DNA of 64,000 nt from Palsa-506 sp963709075 (GTDB lineage Bacteria; Actinomycetota; Actinomycetes; Streptosporangiales; Streptosporangiaceae), in the NCBI GenBank assembly GCA_963709075.1, contig CAVPUY010000015.1, forward strand, positions 248,001 through 312,000, in the 5' to 3' direction. The notes under the pieces were generated by a model. That model ran no database searches and was not told where the DNA came from. It worked only from the letters and a program-made list of their open reading frames with translations. Of this stretch, positions 1-9,410 are shown one piece after another; the first letter of the stretch is position 1, and each line of letters begins with the position of its first letter. The position numbers were made by a program, and so were the translations under genes.

Positions 1-1
1 G

Positions 2-454
2 GTGTATGCGGCAGGCAGCGCGGCCGGTTACCGCGCGGCGCTGGCTGCCGACCTCGCCGCGCGGCGGGCGGCGGGGCGGCAGCTGCTGCGCAGCCCGCGG
101 CTCGCGACCTCCGCGGTGGCCCGCCGGGATATTGCCGCCGGGCACGTAGATTCCCGGCTGCTGATCACGCTCGCCGCGCTGACCGCCCGCTCCGCGGTGC
201 GCGTCGTGGCCTTCGCCGACTCCGGCCCCGGCGGCAGCCCGTTGCTGCCAGCCAGGTCCGCCACGCTGGCGGTGCCGCGCGGTGCCGGGAACGCGGGTAG
301 TTACCTGCGGCCGGTGCTGACGGTCCTGCGGGCCAGGCACGCTCAGCTGCTTTCCGCCAGGACCCAGGGAATCGGCGCGGGCGCCGCCGGCATCCTGCGG
401 ATCAGCTTCCCCGCGCCGCCGCCGCTCGGACTTCTGGGACAGAAACGGAACTGA
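2..454 (+). CDS. C-terminal part of an uncharacterised protein, cut by the window edge
   Basis: The frame is open from the first bases and ends with TGA one base before the next ATG, so this is the 3' end of a longer gene. The 150 visible residues are Ala/Arg-rich, without a membrane segment or catalytic motif I recognise. Phrases such as GHVDSRLLITLAAL and YLRPVLTVLRARHAQLL suggest a folded domain. It is tightly linked to the DUF4397 and sortase genes, so it probably belongs to the same cell-surface operon. Its function is unknown. Confidence 0.55.
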   Translation: MYAAGSAAGYRAALAADLAARRAAGRQLLRSPRLATSAVARRDIAAGHVDSRLLITLAALTARSAVRVVAFADSGPGGSPLLPARSATLAVPRGAGNAGSYLRPVLTVLRARHAQLLSARTQGIGAGAAGILRISFPAPPPLGLLGQKRN

Positions 455-455
455 C

Positions 456-1328
456 ATGACTCGTTCGGGAAGAACCGGAAAACTGGCCAGGCTGGCGGCG
501 GTGCTCGGGCTCGCGCTCGGCCTGCTCGGCTTCGCGCTCCCGGCCGCCAGCGCGGCGCCGGCCGCCAGCGCGTCGCATGGCCTGGGCTGGCTGCGGCTGG
601 CGCACCTGTCCCCCAACACCCCGGCGGTCGACGTCTACCTTTACTCGTTCGGCGACCCGTCGGCCAGGATCGTGCTCAGGAACGTCAGTTACGGCACGGT
701 CTCGGCATACCAGCGGGTGCCGTCCGGCGAGTACACGGTGGCGATGCGCACGCCGACGGCATCGGCGGCATCGAAGCCGGTGCTGTCCGCCACCGTCAAC
801 GTCGCCAGCGGCGACGCCTACACGGTGGCCGGGATGGGCCCGGCGTCCGGTCTTCAGCTGCAGGTGCTGCGGGACCGGCTGAAGACGCCGCCGGGCAAGG
901 CGCTGGTCCGGGTCATCCAGGCCTCGATGCACCAGACGGCGGTGACCGTCCGGGCCGGCCACAGCGTGCTCGGGCGCAACCTCAAGTTCACCTCGGTGAC
1001 AGGCTACCAGGCGGTCAGGCCTGGCGACCTTACGGTACGCGCCACCGGCGAGTCCGAGCATGGGTCGGACAAGCTCATGTTGCAGGCCAACGCGATCTAC
1101 ACGGTCGTGGTGATGGATGACGCCGGCGAGCTCAAGGTTGCCTGCCTGATGGACTCGGCCGGCAGCAAGATGATGCCGTCCGGCAGCGCCGATATGGGGC
1201 TCGGCGGGATGGCGCCGCGCCCGGCCGCCCCGCTGCTGCCGTGGCTGGCTGCGTCCGCGGCCGGCCTGCTCGCCGCGGCTGGCGGGCTGCTCGGGCTGCG
1301 CCGCCGCCCGGCAGCCCGTGGCCGCTGA
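456..1328 (+). CDS. DUF4397 domain-containing surface protein
   Basis: The 290-residue protein starts with a Sec signal peptide (basic start, hydrophobic stretch at residues ~12-33, Ala-rich cleavage region). A DUF4397 beta-sandwich follows (residues ~45-230: GWLRLAHLSPNTPAVDVYL, then a second half with LVRVIQASMHQTAV). The C-terminus has a proline stretch, a hydrophobic segment (~258-280) and a basic tail (LRRRPAARGR). That tail resembles a cell-wall sorting tail, but no LPXTG motif is visible. The next gene is a class F sortase overlapping by 11 bases, so this protein may be its substrate or partner. The DUF4397 role is unknown; export and anchoring are inferred. Confidence 0.85.
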   Translation: MTRSGRTGKLARLAAVLGLALGLLGFALPAASAAPAASASHGLGWLRLAHLSPNTPAVDVYLYSFGDPSARIVLRNVSYGTVSAYQRVPSGEYTVAMRTPTASAASKPVLSATVNVASGDAYTVAGMGPASGLQLQVLRDRLKTPPGKALVRVIQASMHQTAVTVRAGHSVLGRNLKFTSVTGYQAVRPGDLTVRATGESEHGSDKLMLQANAIYTVVVMDDAGELKVACLMDSAGSKMMPSGSADMGLGGMAPRPAAPLLPWLAASAAGLLAAAGGLLGLRRRPAARGR

Positions 1329-1962
1329 CCTCATCCGGGCCGTGCGCCAGGCCGCCGCGGCGCTGCTGGCCTGCGGCCTGCTCACGGCCGGCACCGGCCT
1401 GGCCGGGCTGGCCGTGGCCAGCCAGGCCGGGCACCTGGCCAGGCCGCCCGGACCGGCCAGGATCATCCCGGTCCCGCCCGGCCGCCGGGCGCCTGCCCCG
1501 CAGCCATCGCCGCGGCCCGTGGCCCGGCCGGTCCGGCTGATCATCCCGTCGATCGGCGTGCGGACCCCGCTCACCCGGCTCGGCCTCATGCCGTCCGGCG
1601 CGCTGCAGGTGCCGGCCACGGCGGCGGTGGCCGGCTGGTACACCGGCAGCGCCCGGCCGGGCGCGATCGGCGCCGCGGTGATCGGCGGCCACATCGACTC
1701 CCGGCAGGGCCCCGGCGTCTTCTACCGGCTGCACCTGCTGCACCGCGGCAGCCGGGTGTACGTGCGGCGGGCCAACGGCACGCTGGCCGTGTTCCTGGTC
1801 ACCGCGGTGCGCAGCTACCCCAAGGCACGGTTCCCGACGCAGTCCGTCTACGGCCCGGTCCCTGACGCGCAGCTCCGGCTGATCACCTGCGGCGGCGCGT
1901 TCGACTTCGCGACCGGCCACTACCTGAGCAACGTGATCGCCTACGCGACGCTGACCCGCTGA
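1318..1962 (+). CDS. class F sortase
   Basis: This is a membrane-anchored transpeptidase of the sortase superfamily, 214 residues. An N-terminal hydrophobic anchor (residues ~12-35) is followed by a Pro/Arg linker and the catalytic barrel. The catalytic His is in AVIGGHIDSRQGPGVFYRL and the catalytic Cys in LRLITCGGAFD; the barrel ends with YLSNVIAYATL. The GTG start at 1318 lies inside the end of the DUF4397 gene, suggesting translational coupling. Class F sortases of actinobacteria commonly sit beside DUF4397 genes. The sorting signal it recognises is not evident here. Confidence 0.9.
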   Translation: MAADLIRAVRQAAAALLACGLLTAGTGLAGLAVASQAGHLARPPGPARIIPVPPGRRAPAPQPSPRPVARPVRLIIPSIGVRTPLTRLGLMPSGALQVPATAAVAGWYTGSARPGAIGAAVIGGHIDSRQGPGVFYRLHLLHRGSRVYVRRANGTLAVFLVTAVRSYPKARFPTQSVYGPVPDAQLRLITCGGAFDFATGHYLSNVIAYATLTR

Positions 1963-1985
1963 GGCCGGCCAGCTTCCCGGTTCTG

Positions 1986-3692
1986 CTAGCAGCGCGGATT
2001 TCGCAGTACCGGGCCGACGAACGCCCCGATGGTGCCCGGCCGCACCGTGCCGTACTGGGCGTCGCCGCCGAAGGTCCGGCCGTTGTGCATGTTGCCGAAC
2101 TCCCAGACGCAGCGACCGCCCATCCGGGCCCGGGTGAAGAACGGGTAGAAGTGCCCAGGGCCCTTGGGCGGCAGCACGCAGCCCTTCCCTGACATCAGGT
2201 CGCAGCCGGTGTTGAACTCGGTCGCGCTGGCGTCGGTCATGAACTGCAGTCGCGGGTACCGGCGGCCGCCGGCGGTGACCGGCTGCTGCTGCAGGAACGG
2301 CGAGGGGAACCGGCCCGCCCGCACCGAGTCCGGCCAGTCCGGGTAATACGGCGAGCCGTCGTAGTCCAGGTCCCCGATCGCGTCGAAGAACACGTCGCAG
2401 CCGGTGACGAGGTTCGGCGCCGTGGTGCCGCCGTGGGTATCGCCGGCCCGGTAGCACGGCGAGTCGTCCGGCTCGAACTTGGCCCCGGTGTCCTTGGCCG
2501 TCTCGTACGGGCCGTGGCAGTGCTTGTAATAGGTGTCCCGCACGCCGCCGCCCAGGCTGACCCTGGCCTTGCCGGTGACGGAGGTGCACGCCTCGAAGTG
2601 CCCGATCTCGTACTCGTCGTTGAACATGTACGGCCCGATCCCCCACGGGATGATGTTCTGCGCCCGGGCGGTCGAGTACTCCGGCTGGAAGTTGAACCTG
2701 GTGCCGGTGCAGTCGAACGGGTTGGTGTTCATGAAGCCGTTCGCCGCCGATGCGATCATGAAGCCGCTCTGCCCGGTGGTGTGGTCGGTTTCCCTGGCTT
2801 CCAGCGCGTGCCCGCCCGGGATCTTCGCGTCGAACATGTGCACCGTGATCTTGTCGCCCGGGTTCATCAGCAGCGTGCGGGAGTTGGGCGTGAAGGTCGC
2901 GTCGTTGCTGCGCTGCGGGCTCGGCGGCCCGGTGGGCACGCCGTTGGTCTGGATGAAGCCGAAGTTGACCGGCTCGATGCACTGCGCGTTGCAGGGCCCG
3001 GATCCGTTGCCGCTGCATTCCAGGCTGTCGATGTTGAGCGCCGAGCACCAGTGCGTGTTGTCGCAGCTGATGCTGTCAGCGAACGGGGCGAAGCCCGGCG
3101 GGTAGAACTGCAGCTCGACGAAGCCGGCCCCGCCGCCCGGGTAGCTGCCGCGCGGCGCGTTCGCGTCCGAGCGCGGGGCGCACGGCAGCAGCGGCGCGGA
3201 GTCAGGATCGCAGACGGTGGTCGAGAACCAGGGCGCGAGCGACAGCTCGAACCAGTGCGTGACGTCCTTTCCCGGGCGGGCGACCGTCGGCAGCGCCTTC
3301 GGGTCGGCGGGCAGCCGCTCGGTGATGGACATGTTGTTCCCTGAGCCCGGGGCGGACGACAGGAACCGGACGGACGGCTCGTCATGCCCGATGTAGTGCC
3401 CGTTCTCGTAGAACCTGCCGCCATCGGATCCGCGCGGGTCGGCGCACATCATGCCCGGCCTGGCCGGCCGCTGCACGGGGCTGAGCCCGTTGCAGTCGAG
3501 CTCGCCGACCGGCCTTGGCCGCACCGCGCCGGCCCGCGCCGCCGCGGCGGCCGCGCTGCCGCCCGCCACGCTGCCGCCCGCCGCGCTGGCGGCCGCCGTT
3601 GTCACCGCGCCCTGTGCCGCCAGCGACAGGACAGCGGCGGCGGTCACCGCCGTCAAGGCGGACAGCCGGTGAGCCGGCCAGAGTCTGCGCAT
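1986..3692 (-). CDS. large cysteine-rich secreted protein of unknown function
   Basis: I chose the ATG at 3692 because GAGGAGG lies just upstream and the next residues form a signal peptide (MRRLWPAHRLSALTAVTAA, Ala-rich region after). The mature part of about 530 residues contains 18 cysteines, an even number consistent with disulfides outside the cell. Aromatic/His-rich blocks include HWFELSLAPWF, NPGDKITVHMFDAKIPGGHA, YYKHCHGPYE and RMGGRCVWEFGNMHNGRTFGG. I recognise no catalytic family; the fold is probably beta-rich. It converges on the sortase operon and is divergent from the large protein gene at 3854. Confidence 0.8.
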   Translation of the reverse strand: MRRLWPAHRLSALTAVTAAAVLSLAAQGAVTTAAASAAGGSVAGGSAAAAAARAGAVRPRPVGELDCNGLSPVQRPARPGMMCADPRGSDGGRFYENGHYIGHDEPSVRFLSSAPGSGNNMSITERLPADPKALPTVARPGKDVTHWFELSLAPWFSTTVCDPDSAPLLPCAPRSDANAPRGSYPGGGAGFVELQFYPPGFAPFADSISCDNTHWCSALNIDSLECSGNGSGPCNAQCIEPVNFGFIQTNGVPTGPPSPQRSNDATFTPNSRTLLMNPGDKITVHMFDAKIPGGHALEARETDHTTGQSGFMIASAANGFMNTNPFDCTGTRFNFQPEYSTARAQNIIPWGIGPYMFNDEYEIGHFEACTSVTGKARVSLGGGVRDTYYKHCHGPYETAKDTGAKFEPDDSPCYRAGDTHGGTTAPNLVTGCDVFFDAIGDLDYDGSPYYPDWPDSVRAGRFPSPFLQQQPVTAGGRRYPRLQFMTDASATEFNTGCDLMSGKGCVLPPKGPGHFYPFFTRARMGGRCVWEFGNMHNGRTFGGDAQYGTVRPGTIGAFVGPVLRNPRC

Positions 3693-3853
3693 AGCGGCCT
3701 CCTCGCTGACGCCGTGCGATCGTCCCGGTAGCGATCTTCCCCCGGACATCCTCCGCGATCAAGGCCCGGCTGCCACGACACGCCACGGATGTATCAGCCG
3801 GCCGGGCCGCGGCTCTATCTCAGTGCCAACCGAATCCTGACATGGGGGCTGCC

Positions 3854-6800
3854 ATGACAGTTGACTCCGCAAGGGCCACGCTCGACGCCACCGACGTGCC
3901 GAGCAGGCAACGCATCCCGGTATCGCTCGACCCGTTCAGCTCGGCCGGCCTGCAGAACGCGCCGGCGCTGACGCCGTTCCGCACCACCGCGGTCGCCAAG
4001 GTCTTCCTCGGCCTCCAGCGGGTCCAGGACAATATCAGCCTGATCACCGGCGCGCTGGCCGCGCTGCCGGTGCCTGCCGTCGTGGTCGGCTCGCTCGCCC
4101 AGCCGGACGGCACCGCCGGCCCGAACCTGCAAGTGCAGTTCGACCCCGCGACGGTCGGCGTCAGCGGGCCGACGGTGACCACGCTGACCAAGGACACCGG
4201 CGCGTTCACCCTGGACATGCCGGCCGGCGGCGTGATGCCGGCGGCCGGCCTGACGTTCACCGTGCACGGCGCCGACGGCAACGCGACGGTGACCGTCGCG
4301 CAGGCTCAGGTCGCCGCGAACGGCCTGCTCGGCACGGTCGTGCTTGCGTCGCCGCTGGCCCCGCTGCCGGTGAGCATCCTGGCCGCGCTCGAGGCGCTGC
4401 TCCCGGTCACGCTCCCGGCCGGCCAGCCGTCACCGCAGCCGCCGGCCAGCCTGCCGAAGGTGACGATCGGCGAGGAAGGCGCCTGCTCGCAGTCGTTCGC
4501 CGCGGACTCCAGCATCGACTCCTTCCCGTACGGGGTGTTCTTCCGGCTGGTCGAGCCGCAGATGTCGATCGTCAACCAGGTCATCACCGTGCCGGCCGGG
4601 AAGCAGAACGGCTTCTTCCCGCTGCCGGAGTACGCCACCACGTTCGCCGCGCTGCCGGCCGGAAACGCCGGAACGGACGGGAACGGCAGCGCCGCCGACG
4701 CCGACGCGACCGTCAGCACTTACGCAGACCGGGTCCCGGTGGAGCAGCCGCTGTCGGCGGACGGCTTCCTTGACCAGATCGCCGGCCTCGACACGACCGG
4801 CACCTTCACCGCCGACGAGACGGTGCCGATGGCGGCGACCCTGGGCCTCGGTTACGTGCTGTGGATGTCGCAGCAGTGGACGTTCAGCGGCCTTGGCCTC
4901 GGCGACCTGGTCTACTCGCTGCCGCTCGCGCCGGGCGAGCAGACCGAGGTGGCGGTGTTCGAGCGCACCGACACGGCCCAGGTGTTCGAGAGCGAGAGCT
5001 TCAGCGAGCAGCAGGCCCAGGAGCAGAGCGCGCTGAGCGACACCTCGACCGCCGCCACGTTCAGCTCTGCGTTCAGCGAGGCGGTCAGCGGCGGCAGCGC
5101 CTTCCACACCGACTCGAGCAGCTGGAGCGCGGGCGGCATCGCTCATCGTCGTCAGCGGCGGCGGCGGCGGGTCCTCGTCCAGCGGGAACAGCAGCGAGTG
5201 GCTGCAGGGCCAGCGCGACTCGGCGCAGCAGGCGGCGCAGCAGACGCAGTCGTCGGCGGAGAACCAGGCGGCCGCGCGGCGCAGCGCCAGCCGCACCGGC
5301 ATGCGGCTGGCCACAGCGACCGAGTCCGACTCGGTCACCACGAGGACGGTCACGAATCACAACCACACCCGCGCGCTCACCATGCAGTACTGGCAGGTGC
5401 TGCGCATGTTACGACGTCACCACGGCGATCGACGGGCTGACGCTCGCCTGCCTGGTCCCGATGCAGATCGTCCGGTTCATGCCTGCCGGCCAGCCGCAGA
5501 CGCTGACCGACCCGGCCCAGCTGGGCTCGCGCGCCGCAGGTGCTGCAGCGCTACGCGAACGTCATCAAGCACCTCGACGTGCTCCAGCAGGCGGTTCCGC
5601 GCCGCTTCCAGCACGGCCTGGCGGTGCTCGAGCAGTTCGCCAGCGACCCGACGGCGGAGGTGGACAGCGAGGGCGGCGTCGCCGAGGACGTGATCAGGTT
5701 CTCGCTCGCAGGCTCGTTCCTGTCCTGCGAGACGATCAGCATCGTCGCGGTCACCCGGCGCAACACCCGGGTCGGGCCGGTGCAGCTCAGCCCGGTGGCC
5801 AACGGCCAGCCGCCGGATATCCCGCCGGACACCTTCGCCAGCCAGGAGGAGCTGCTCGGCTGGCTGCTCGGGCAGCGGCAGGCATCGGCGTCATCGGTCA
5901 CCCTGCAGGGCAGCCTGGCGCTGCCGGCCACGATGAACCGCACCGACATCGTCGGATTCGAGATCACCCGCAACTGGAACACGGTCAGCTACACGCTGGC
6001 CTCGCCCGATGGTCGGCCTGCTCTCCTCGATCGAGGGCATCTTCGGGGCCGGCGGCAGCGCCGCGCTGCAGAACGTGGTCGGCGACACGGCCGAGCGGAC
6101 CACGATCACGCTCACCTCGAGCACGCTCGAGCCCGCGCTCGGCGGCCCGGGCGTCGGGTTCTTCTCGGCCGCCATCGAGGAGTTCGGCGCGGACGGCAGC
6201 GAGCTGCCGCCGCAGCCGAACGAGACCTACGCCAACGACCAGCTGTCCGGCACCGTGCTGCCGCCGCAGCCGTACCCGGTTCCGGCGCTGCAGATCGCGC
6301 CGGTGCTGCGGTACAGCGAGATCCTGGAGATCGAGAAGGCGGCGCAGCATGTCGTCCGCAACACCACGCTGTACTCGAAGGCGGTGTGGTTGTCGCTGTC
6401 CGCCGGACGAGCGCGCGATCCTGCTCGACGGCTACACGATCGGCGTCCCGCCGGACGGCGTCAGCGACGCGAGCCAGCTGGTGCCGCTGCTGAACTGCGT
6501 GCAGAACAAGCTGCTCGGCTTCTTCGGCAACTCGATGATCATGCCGTTCATCATCCCGCAGGGCGTCGCCGACTCGATGGGCATCGACCCGGCCGCGATC
6601 CAGCAGGCCCTGCTGGCCTACCAGCAGGCGAGCTTCACGCCGCCGCAGTCCACGATCGCGCTGCCGACCCAGGGCGTGCTGGGCGAGGGCGTGCTCGGGC
6701 ACTGCCCGTCGGCGGAGAAGATCGACCTGACCCGGTTCTGGAACTGGCAGGACTCGCCAGCCGACACCGCGCCGGCCATCTCGCCGGTGACGCTGCCGAC

Positions 6801-7294
6801 GACGACGCCCGTCGATCGCGGCCGGGCTGACCGCGCCGAACTCGCTGGGCAGCCTGCCGTCGCTGATCAACAACGTGCTGCAGGCGCCGACGCCGAACAC
6901 CAGCCTGCTGCAGTCGCTCGGCGCCGATGCCGCCGGCCAGCAGGACTTCAGCGCCGGGCTGACCGGCGCCGCCCAGCTCGCCCAGCTGCAGCAGAGCGGG
7001 CAGGGCCTGGCCAATGCCGCCAGGGCGAGCGCGCTGCAGACCACCCAGCAGCTCACCGGCCAGGCCATGGCGACCGTGGGCAACATCGTCGGCGGCATGT
7101 ACGGCAGCCCGAACGCGGGCTCGGCCGCGGCCTCAGCGATGAAGGGCGGCTCCGGCTCGACGAGCTCGAAGAAGACCTCGTCGAAGAAGACCACCAAGAA
7201 GAGCAGCGGCAGCGGCACGGGCGGCTCGAACGGGCCGGCCGCGGATAGCGGCACGGCTGACAGCGGCGGCAGCGGCGACGGCGACGGCAGCTGA
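3854..7294 (+). CDS. very large protein of unknown function, frame interrupted six times (reconstructed)
   Basis: The protein (~1150 residues) is read by joining segments at about 5140, 5409, 5535, 6008, 6398 and 6803. Each join is explained by one extra base in a short run (for example atgttac for atgtac, cgcccgatgg for cgccgatgg), and conserved-looking protein resumes at once. There is no signal peptide. Residues ~70-150 resemble a carboxypeptidase-regulatory-like beta-sandwich. A signature block reads LGLGYVLWMSQQWTFSGLGL then GDLVYSLPLAPGEQTEVAVF. A Ser/Gln-rich region, a Gly/Ser linker, and blocks such as TNHNHTRALTMQYWQVLR and ACLVPMQIVRFMPAGQP follow. The last ~45 residues are Ser/Lys/Gly low complexity. 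The family seems conserved but I know no function. ATG 3854 has a GGGGG upstream; ATG 3842 is the alternative. Confidence 0.65.
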
Positions 7295-7332
7295 CCGGCA
7301 ACGGCAGCCCGAGAGCTAAGGAGACTCCTGAC

Positions 7333-8595
7333 ATGGCACACCCAGCGATCACCAGCATCAGCCCGGCCAGCGGGCCGACCAGCGGCGGCACCGCCGTCAC
7401 CATCCACGGCACCGCGTTCGCCGGCGCCACCGCTGTCCTGTTCGGCAGCGCCCCGGCGACGGCCATCTCGGTGCAGAGCGCCACGGTCATCGTCGCGATC
7501 AGCCCGGCAGGCAGCGGGACGGTGAGCATCAGCGTCACCACGCCGGCCGGCAGCTCGCCGCTCAGCGCCGGGGCGCAGTTCGCGTTCACCGCGGCCGCGG
7601 CGCCGGCGGGCACCGCCGTCCCGTTCGTCGACCCCGGGCTCAGCGCCCAGCTGGTGAGCAACCTGCTCAGCGTGCTCACCAGCGCTACCTCGCCGGACGC
7701 GGTCGAGGCACAGGACATCATCATGCGGCGGATCGCGCTGGAGGGCGACGTGGTCGGCTCCCGCATCCCGCCGCTGCTTGACGACATCACCAAATTCGGC
7801 GGGATGATCAACCTGCTGACGTCACTCGGCGAGAAGGCCATGCGCGAGCAGGCGCTGGCCGGGATCCTCGGCGTCGCCGGGCCGAGCCAGCCGCTCGGCT
7901 GGATCAGCAACAACCAGCCGCTCGCGATGGCGGACGTGACGAACGACCGGCCGGCCGGCCCGGCGCAGCCCACCATCCCGCTTGCCGTCCTGGTGCGCAG
8001 CGACTACGTGACCGCCGTCAAGGCGGCGATGGCCGCCGTGCACCGCTTCGGCGCCACCGTGCCGTTCGCCAGCCCGCCGGTGCTGCAGCTGCCGCTGGCA
8101 CCCCGGGCGCGGCGCCGCCGGACGACATCCTGCCGTACCTCGGCCGCGAACTCAGCCTGGCGCCCGCCGCCGCGGTCGCCGACCCGGCCACCGACCCGCT
8201 GGCGATCGTCCGGGCGGCCGGGTCATGCGGATCCGTGGCAGGTCGCGGCGCGGGTGCTGACCGCGACGCCGGTGACCGTGCCGCCCGCCGACTACGACGC
8301 GATCAAGTGCACGCCGACGGCGAGCAGCACGGTCACGCTGACGGCGGCGGCGCTCGTCCCGCTCGGGCCGATCCTCGCCAGCGCGGGCTTCTACCCGGCC
8401 GCGCCGCTGCCGCTGCCTGCGAACGCCGCCCAGACCGGGTGGGCGACTCTCACCAACGTCACCGGGCTGACCGCCGGGGTGACCAGGCTCGGCGACGAGC
8501 TGAGCCTGCTGTACAACGCGCAGACGATCGCAGGCAGCGTGTTCGCGCCGGTCGTGGACTGGGTGTGGAACGGCACGGCGTTCAGCGGATCCTGA
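7333..8595 (+). CDS. IPT/TIG-domain protein with a C-terminal domain of unknown function (two compensating frameshifts)
   Basis: Residues 4-90 form an IPT/TIG immunoglobulin-like domain: ITSISPASGPTSGGTAVTIH, then TPAGSSPLSAGAQFAF. The remainder (~330 residues) is not recognised. Between about 8103 and 8225 the open frame encodes an implausible Arg-rich stretch, while the next frame reads PPDDILPYLGRELSLAPAAA and DPATDPLAIVRAAG. One missing C at ~8100 and one extra G at ~8220 restore the frame. There is no signal peptide. It starts 38 bases after the large unknown protein, behind TAAGGAG, so the two probably form an operon. Confidence 0.7.
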   Translation: MAHPAITSISPASGPTSGGTAVTIHGTAFAGATAVLFGSAPATAISVQSATVIVAISPAGSGTVSISVTTPAGSSPLSAGAQFAFTAAAAPAGTAVPFVDPGLSAQLVSNLLSVLTSATSPDAVEAQDIIMRRIALEGDVVGSRIPPLLDDITKFGGMINLLTSLGEKAMREQALAGILGVAGPSQPLGWISNNQPLAMADVTNDRPAGPAQPTIPLAVLVRSDYVTAVKAAMAAVHRFGATVPFASPPVLQLPLAPRARRRRTTSCRTSAANSAWRPPPRSPTRPPTRWRSSGRPGHADPWQVAARVLTATPVTVPPADYDAIKCTPTASSTVTLTAAALVPLGPILASAGFYPAAPLPLPANAAQTGWATLTNVTGLTAGVTRLGDELSLLYNAQTIAGSVFAPVVDWVWNGTAFSGS

Positions 8596-8613
8596 CGACG
8601 CTCCCCCGCCGCA

Positions 8614-9264
8614 CTACCCCGGCCGGAAGGTGGCCCTGGCGAAGAAATCGGCATGCCGGGCGGCCCGGTCCCTGGCCGCCTGCCGGTCCTTCCTGGTGGC
8701 GTCGGCGTGCAGCCACAGCAGTCTCGCCTGGGCCAGCGGGGCCATCAGGGCGTACGCGAGGTCGGCGGGCTCGCCCAGGCCAGGGTCGATCCAGCCGTCC
8801 GCGATCCAGCGCTCGAAGACCGGGGCCAGGTCGCCGAGCGCCGCCTCGATGGCACCGGTGACCAGCGGGTCGTGGGCCAGGCCGTCATGGCTGATCAGGC
8901 TGGTCAGCTGCCGCGCGGCCGGGGTGTCCCAGGCCTGCATCACCTGGGCGGCGAGCGTCCGGACGAAGCCGGCCGGGTCGGTCTCCAGCATCTCCTGGTC
9001 ACTCGCCCGCAGCACGGTCGCCGCGCTCTGCGGGCCGAGCCTGGCCAGCACCGCCTCGAAGATCGACCGCTTGCTGCCGAAGTGCGCGTAGAGCACGCTC
9101 TCGCTCAGGCCGACCTCGCGGGCGATCGCCCGGATTGAGGTGCCGGCGTAGCCGTGCCTGGCGAAGAGCCTGAGCGCCGCGGCCAGCAACTCGGCCTTGG
9201 TGTCCCCGGCCTCGCCCTTCGGCGGCCGCCCGCGCCGCCGCGCCTGGCCGCTGGTCGTCAGCAT
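8614..9264 (-). CDS. TetR/AcrR family transcriptional regulator
   Basis: The N-terminal helix-turn-helix is clear (ALRLFARHGYAGTSIRAIAR then EVGLSESVLYAHFGSKRSIF), after a basic RRRGRPPKG lead. The rest is an all-helical ligand domain. I prefer ATG 9264, preceded by GAGGGGAC, over an upstream start. It is divergent from an MFS exporter, with a 34-bp palindrome between them, so it most likely represses the exporter and dehydrogenase genes and perhaps itself. The ligand is unknown. Confidence 0.9.
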   Translation of the reverse strand: MLTTSGQARRRGRPPKGEAGDTKAELLAAALRLFARHGYAGTSIRAIAREVGLSESVLYAHFGSKRSIFEAVLARLGPQSAATVLRASDQEMLETDPAGFVRTLAAQVMQAWDTPAARQLTSLISHDGLAHDPLVTGAIEAALGDLAPVFERWIADGWIDPGLGEPADLAYALMAPLAQARLLWLHADATRKDRQAARDRAARHADFFARATFRPG

Positions 9265-9337
9265 CCGTCCCCTCGTCAGCCTGCCGTCGGCCGGCATCCC
9301 GGCCCTTCCCGGAGGAATCTAGCACTGCCTTAATTGG

Positions 9338-9371
9338 CTTGAATATAATCGATCGATCGATTATTTTCAAG
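9338..9371. promoter_or_regulatory. 34-bp palindromic operator between TetR and MFS genes
   Basis: The two 17-base halves are reverse complements at 16 of 17 positions. The central 20 bases (ATAATCGATCGATCGATTAT) are a perfect palindrome, extended by CTTGAA at the left and TTCAAG at the right. It is strikingly AT-rich for this sequence and lies about 70 bases upstream of the regulator start and 40 upstream of the exporter start, as expected for a TetR-family operator. Confidence 0.85.
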
Positions 9372-9410
9372 CAGTACCACGTACCCGTGCCGAGAAAGCT
9401 GGAGGACGCC

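Noticed and set aside
402..3048. Long minus-strand frames across the DUF4397, sortase and secreted-protein genes
   Set aside because: They are high-GC shadows: composition is Arg/Ala/Pro/His-rich with no conserved block, while the opposite frames have clear domains.
3854..7294. Programmed ribosomal frameshifting as the cause of the broken frames
   Set aside because: Six shifts in one gene and many more elsewhere, without slippery heptamers or stimulatory hairpins, make a programmed mechanism implausible.
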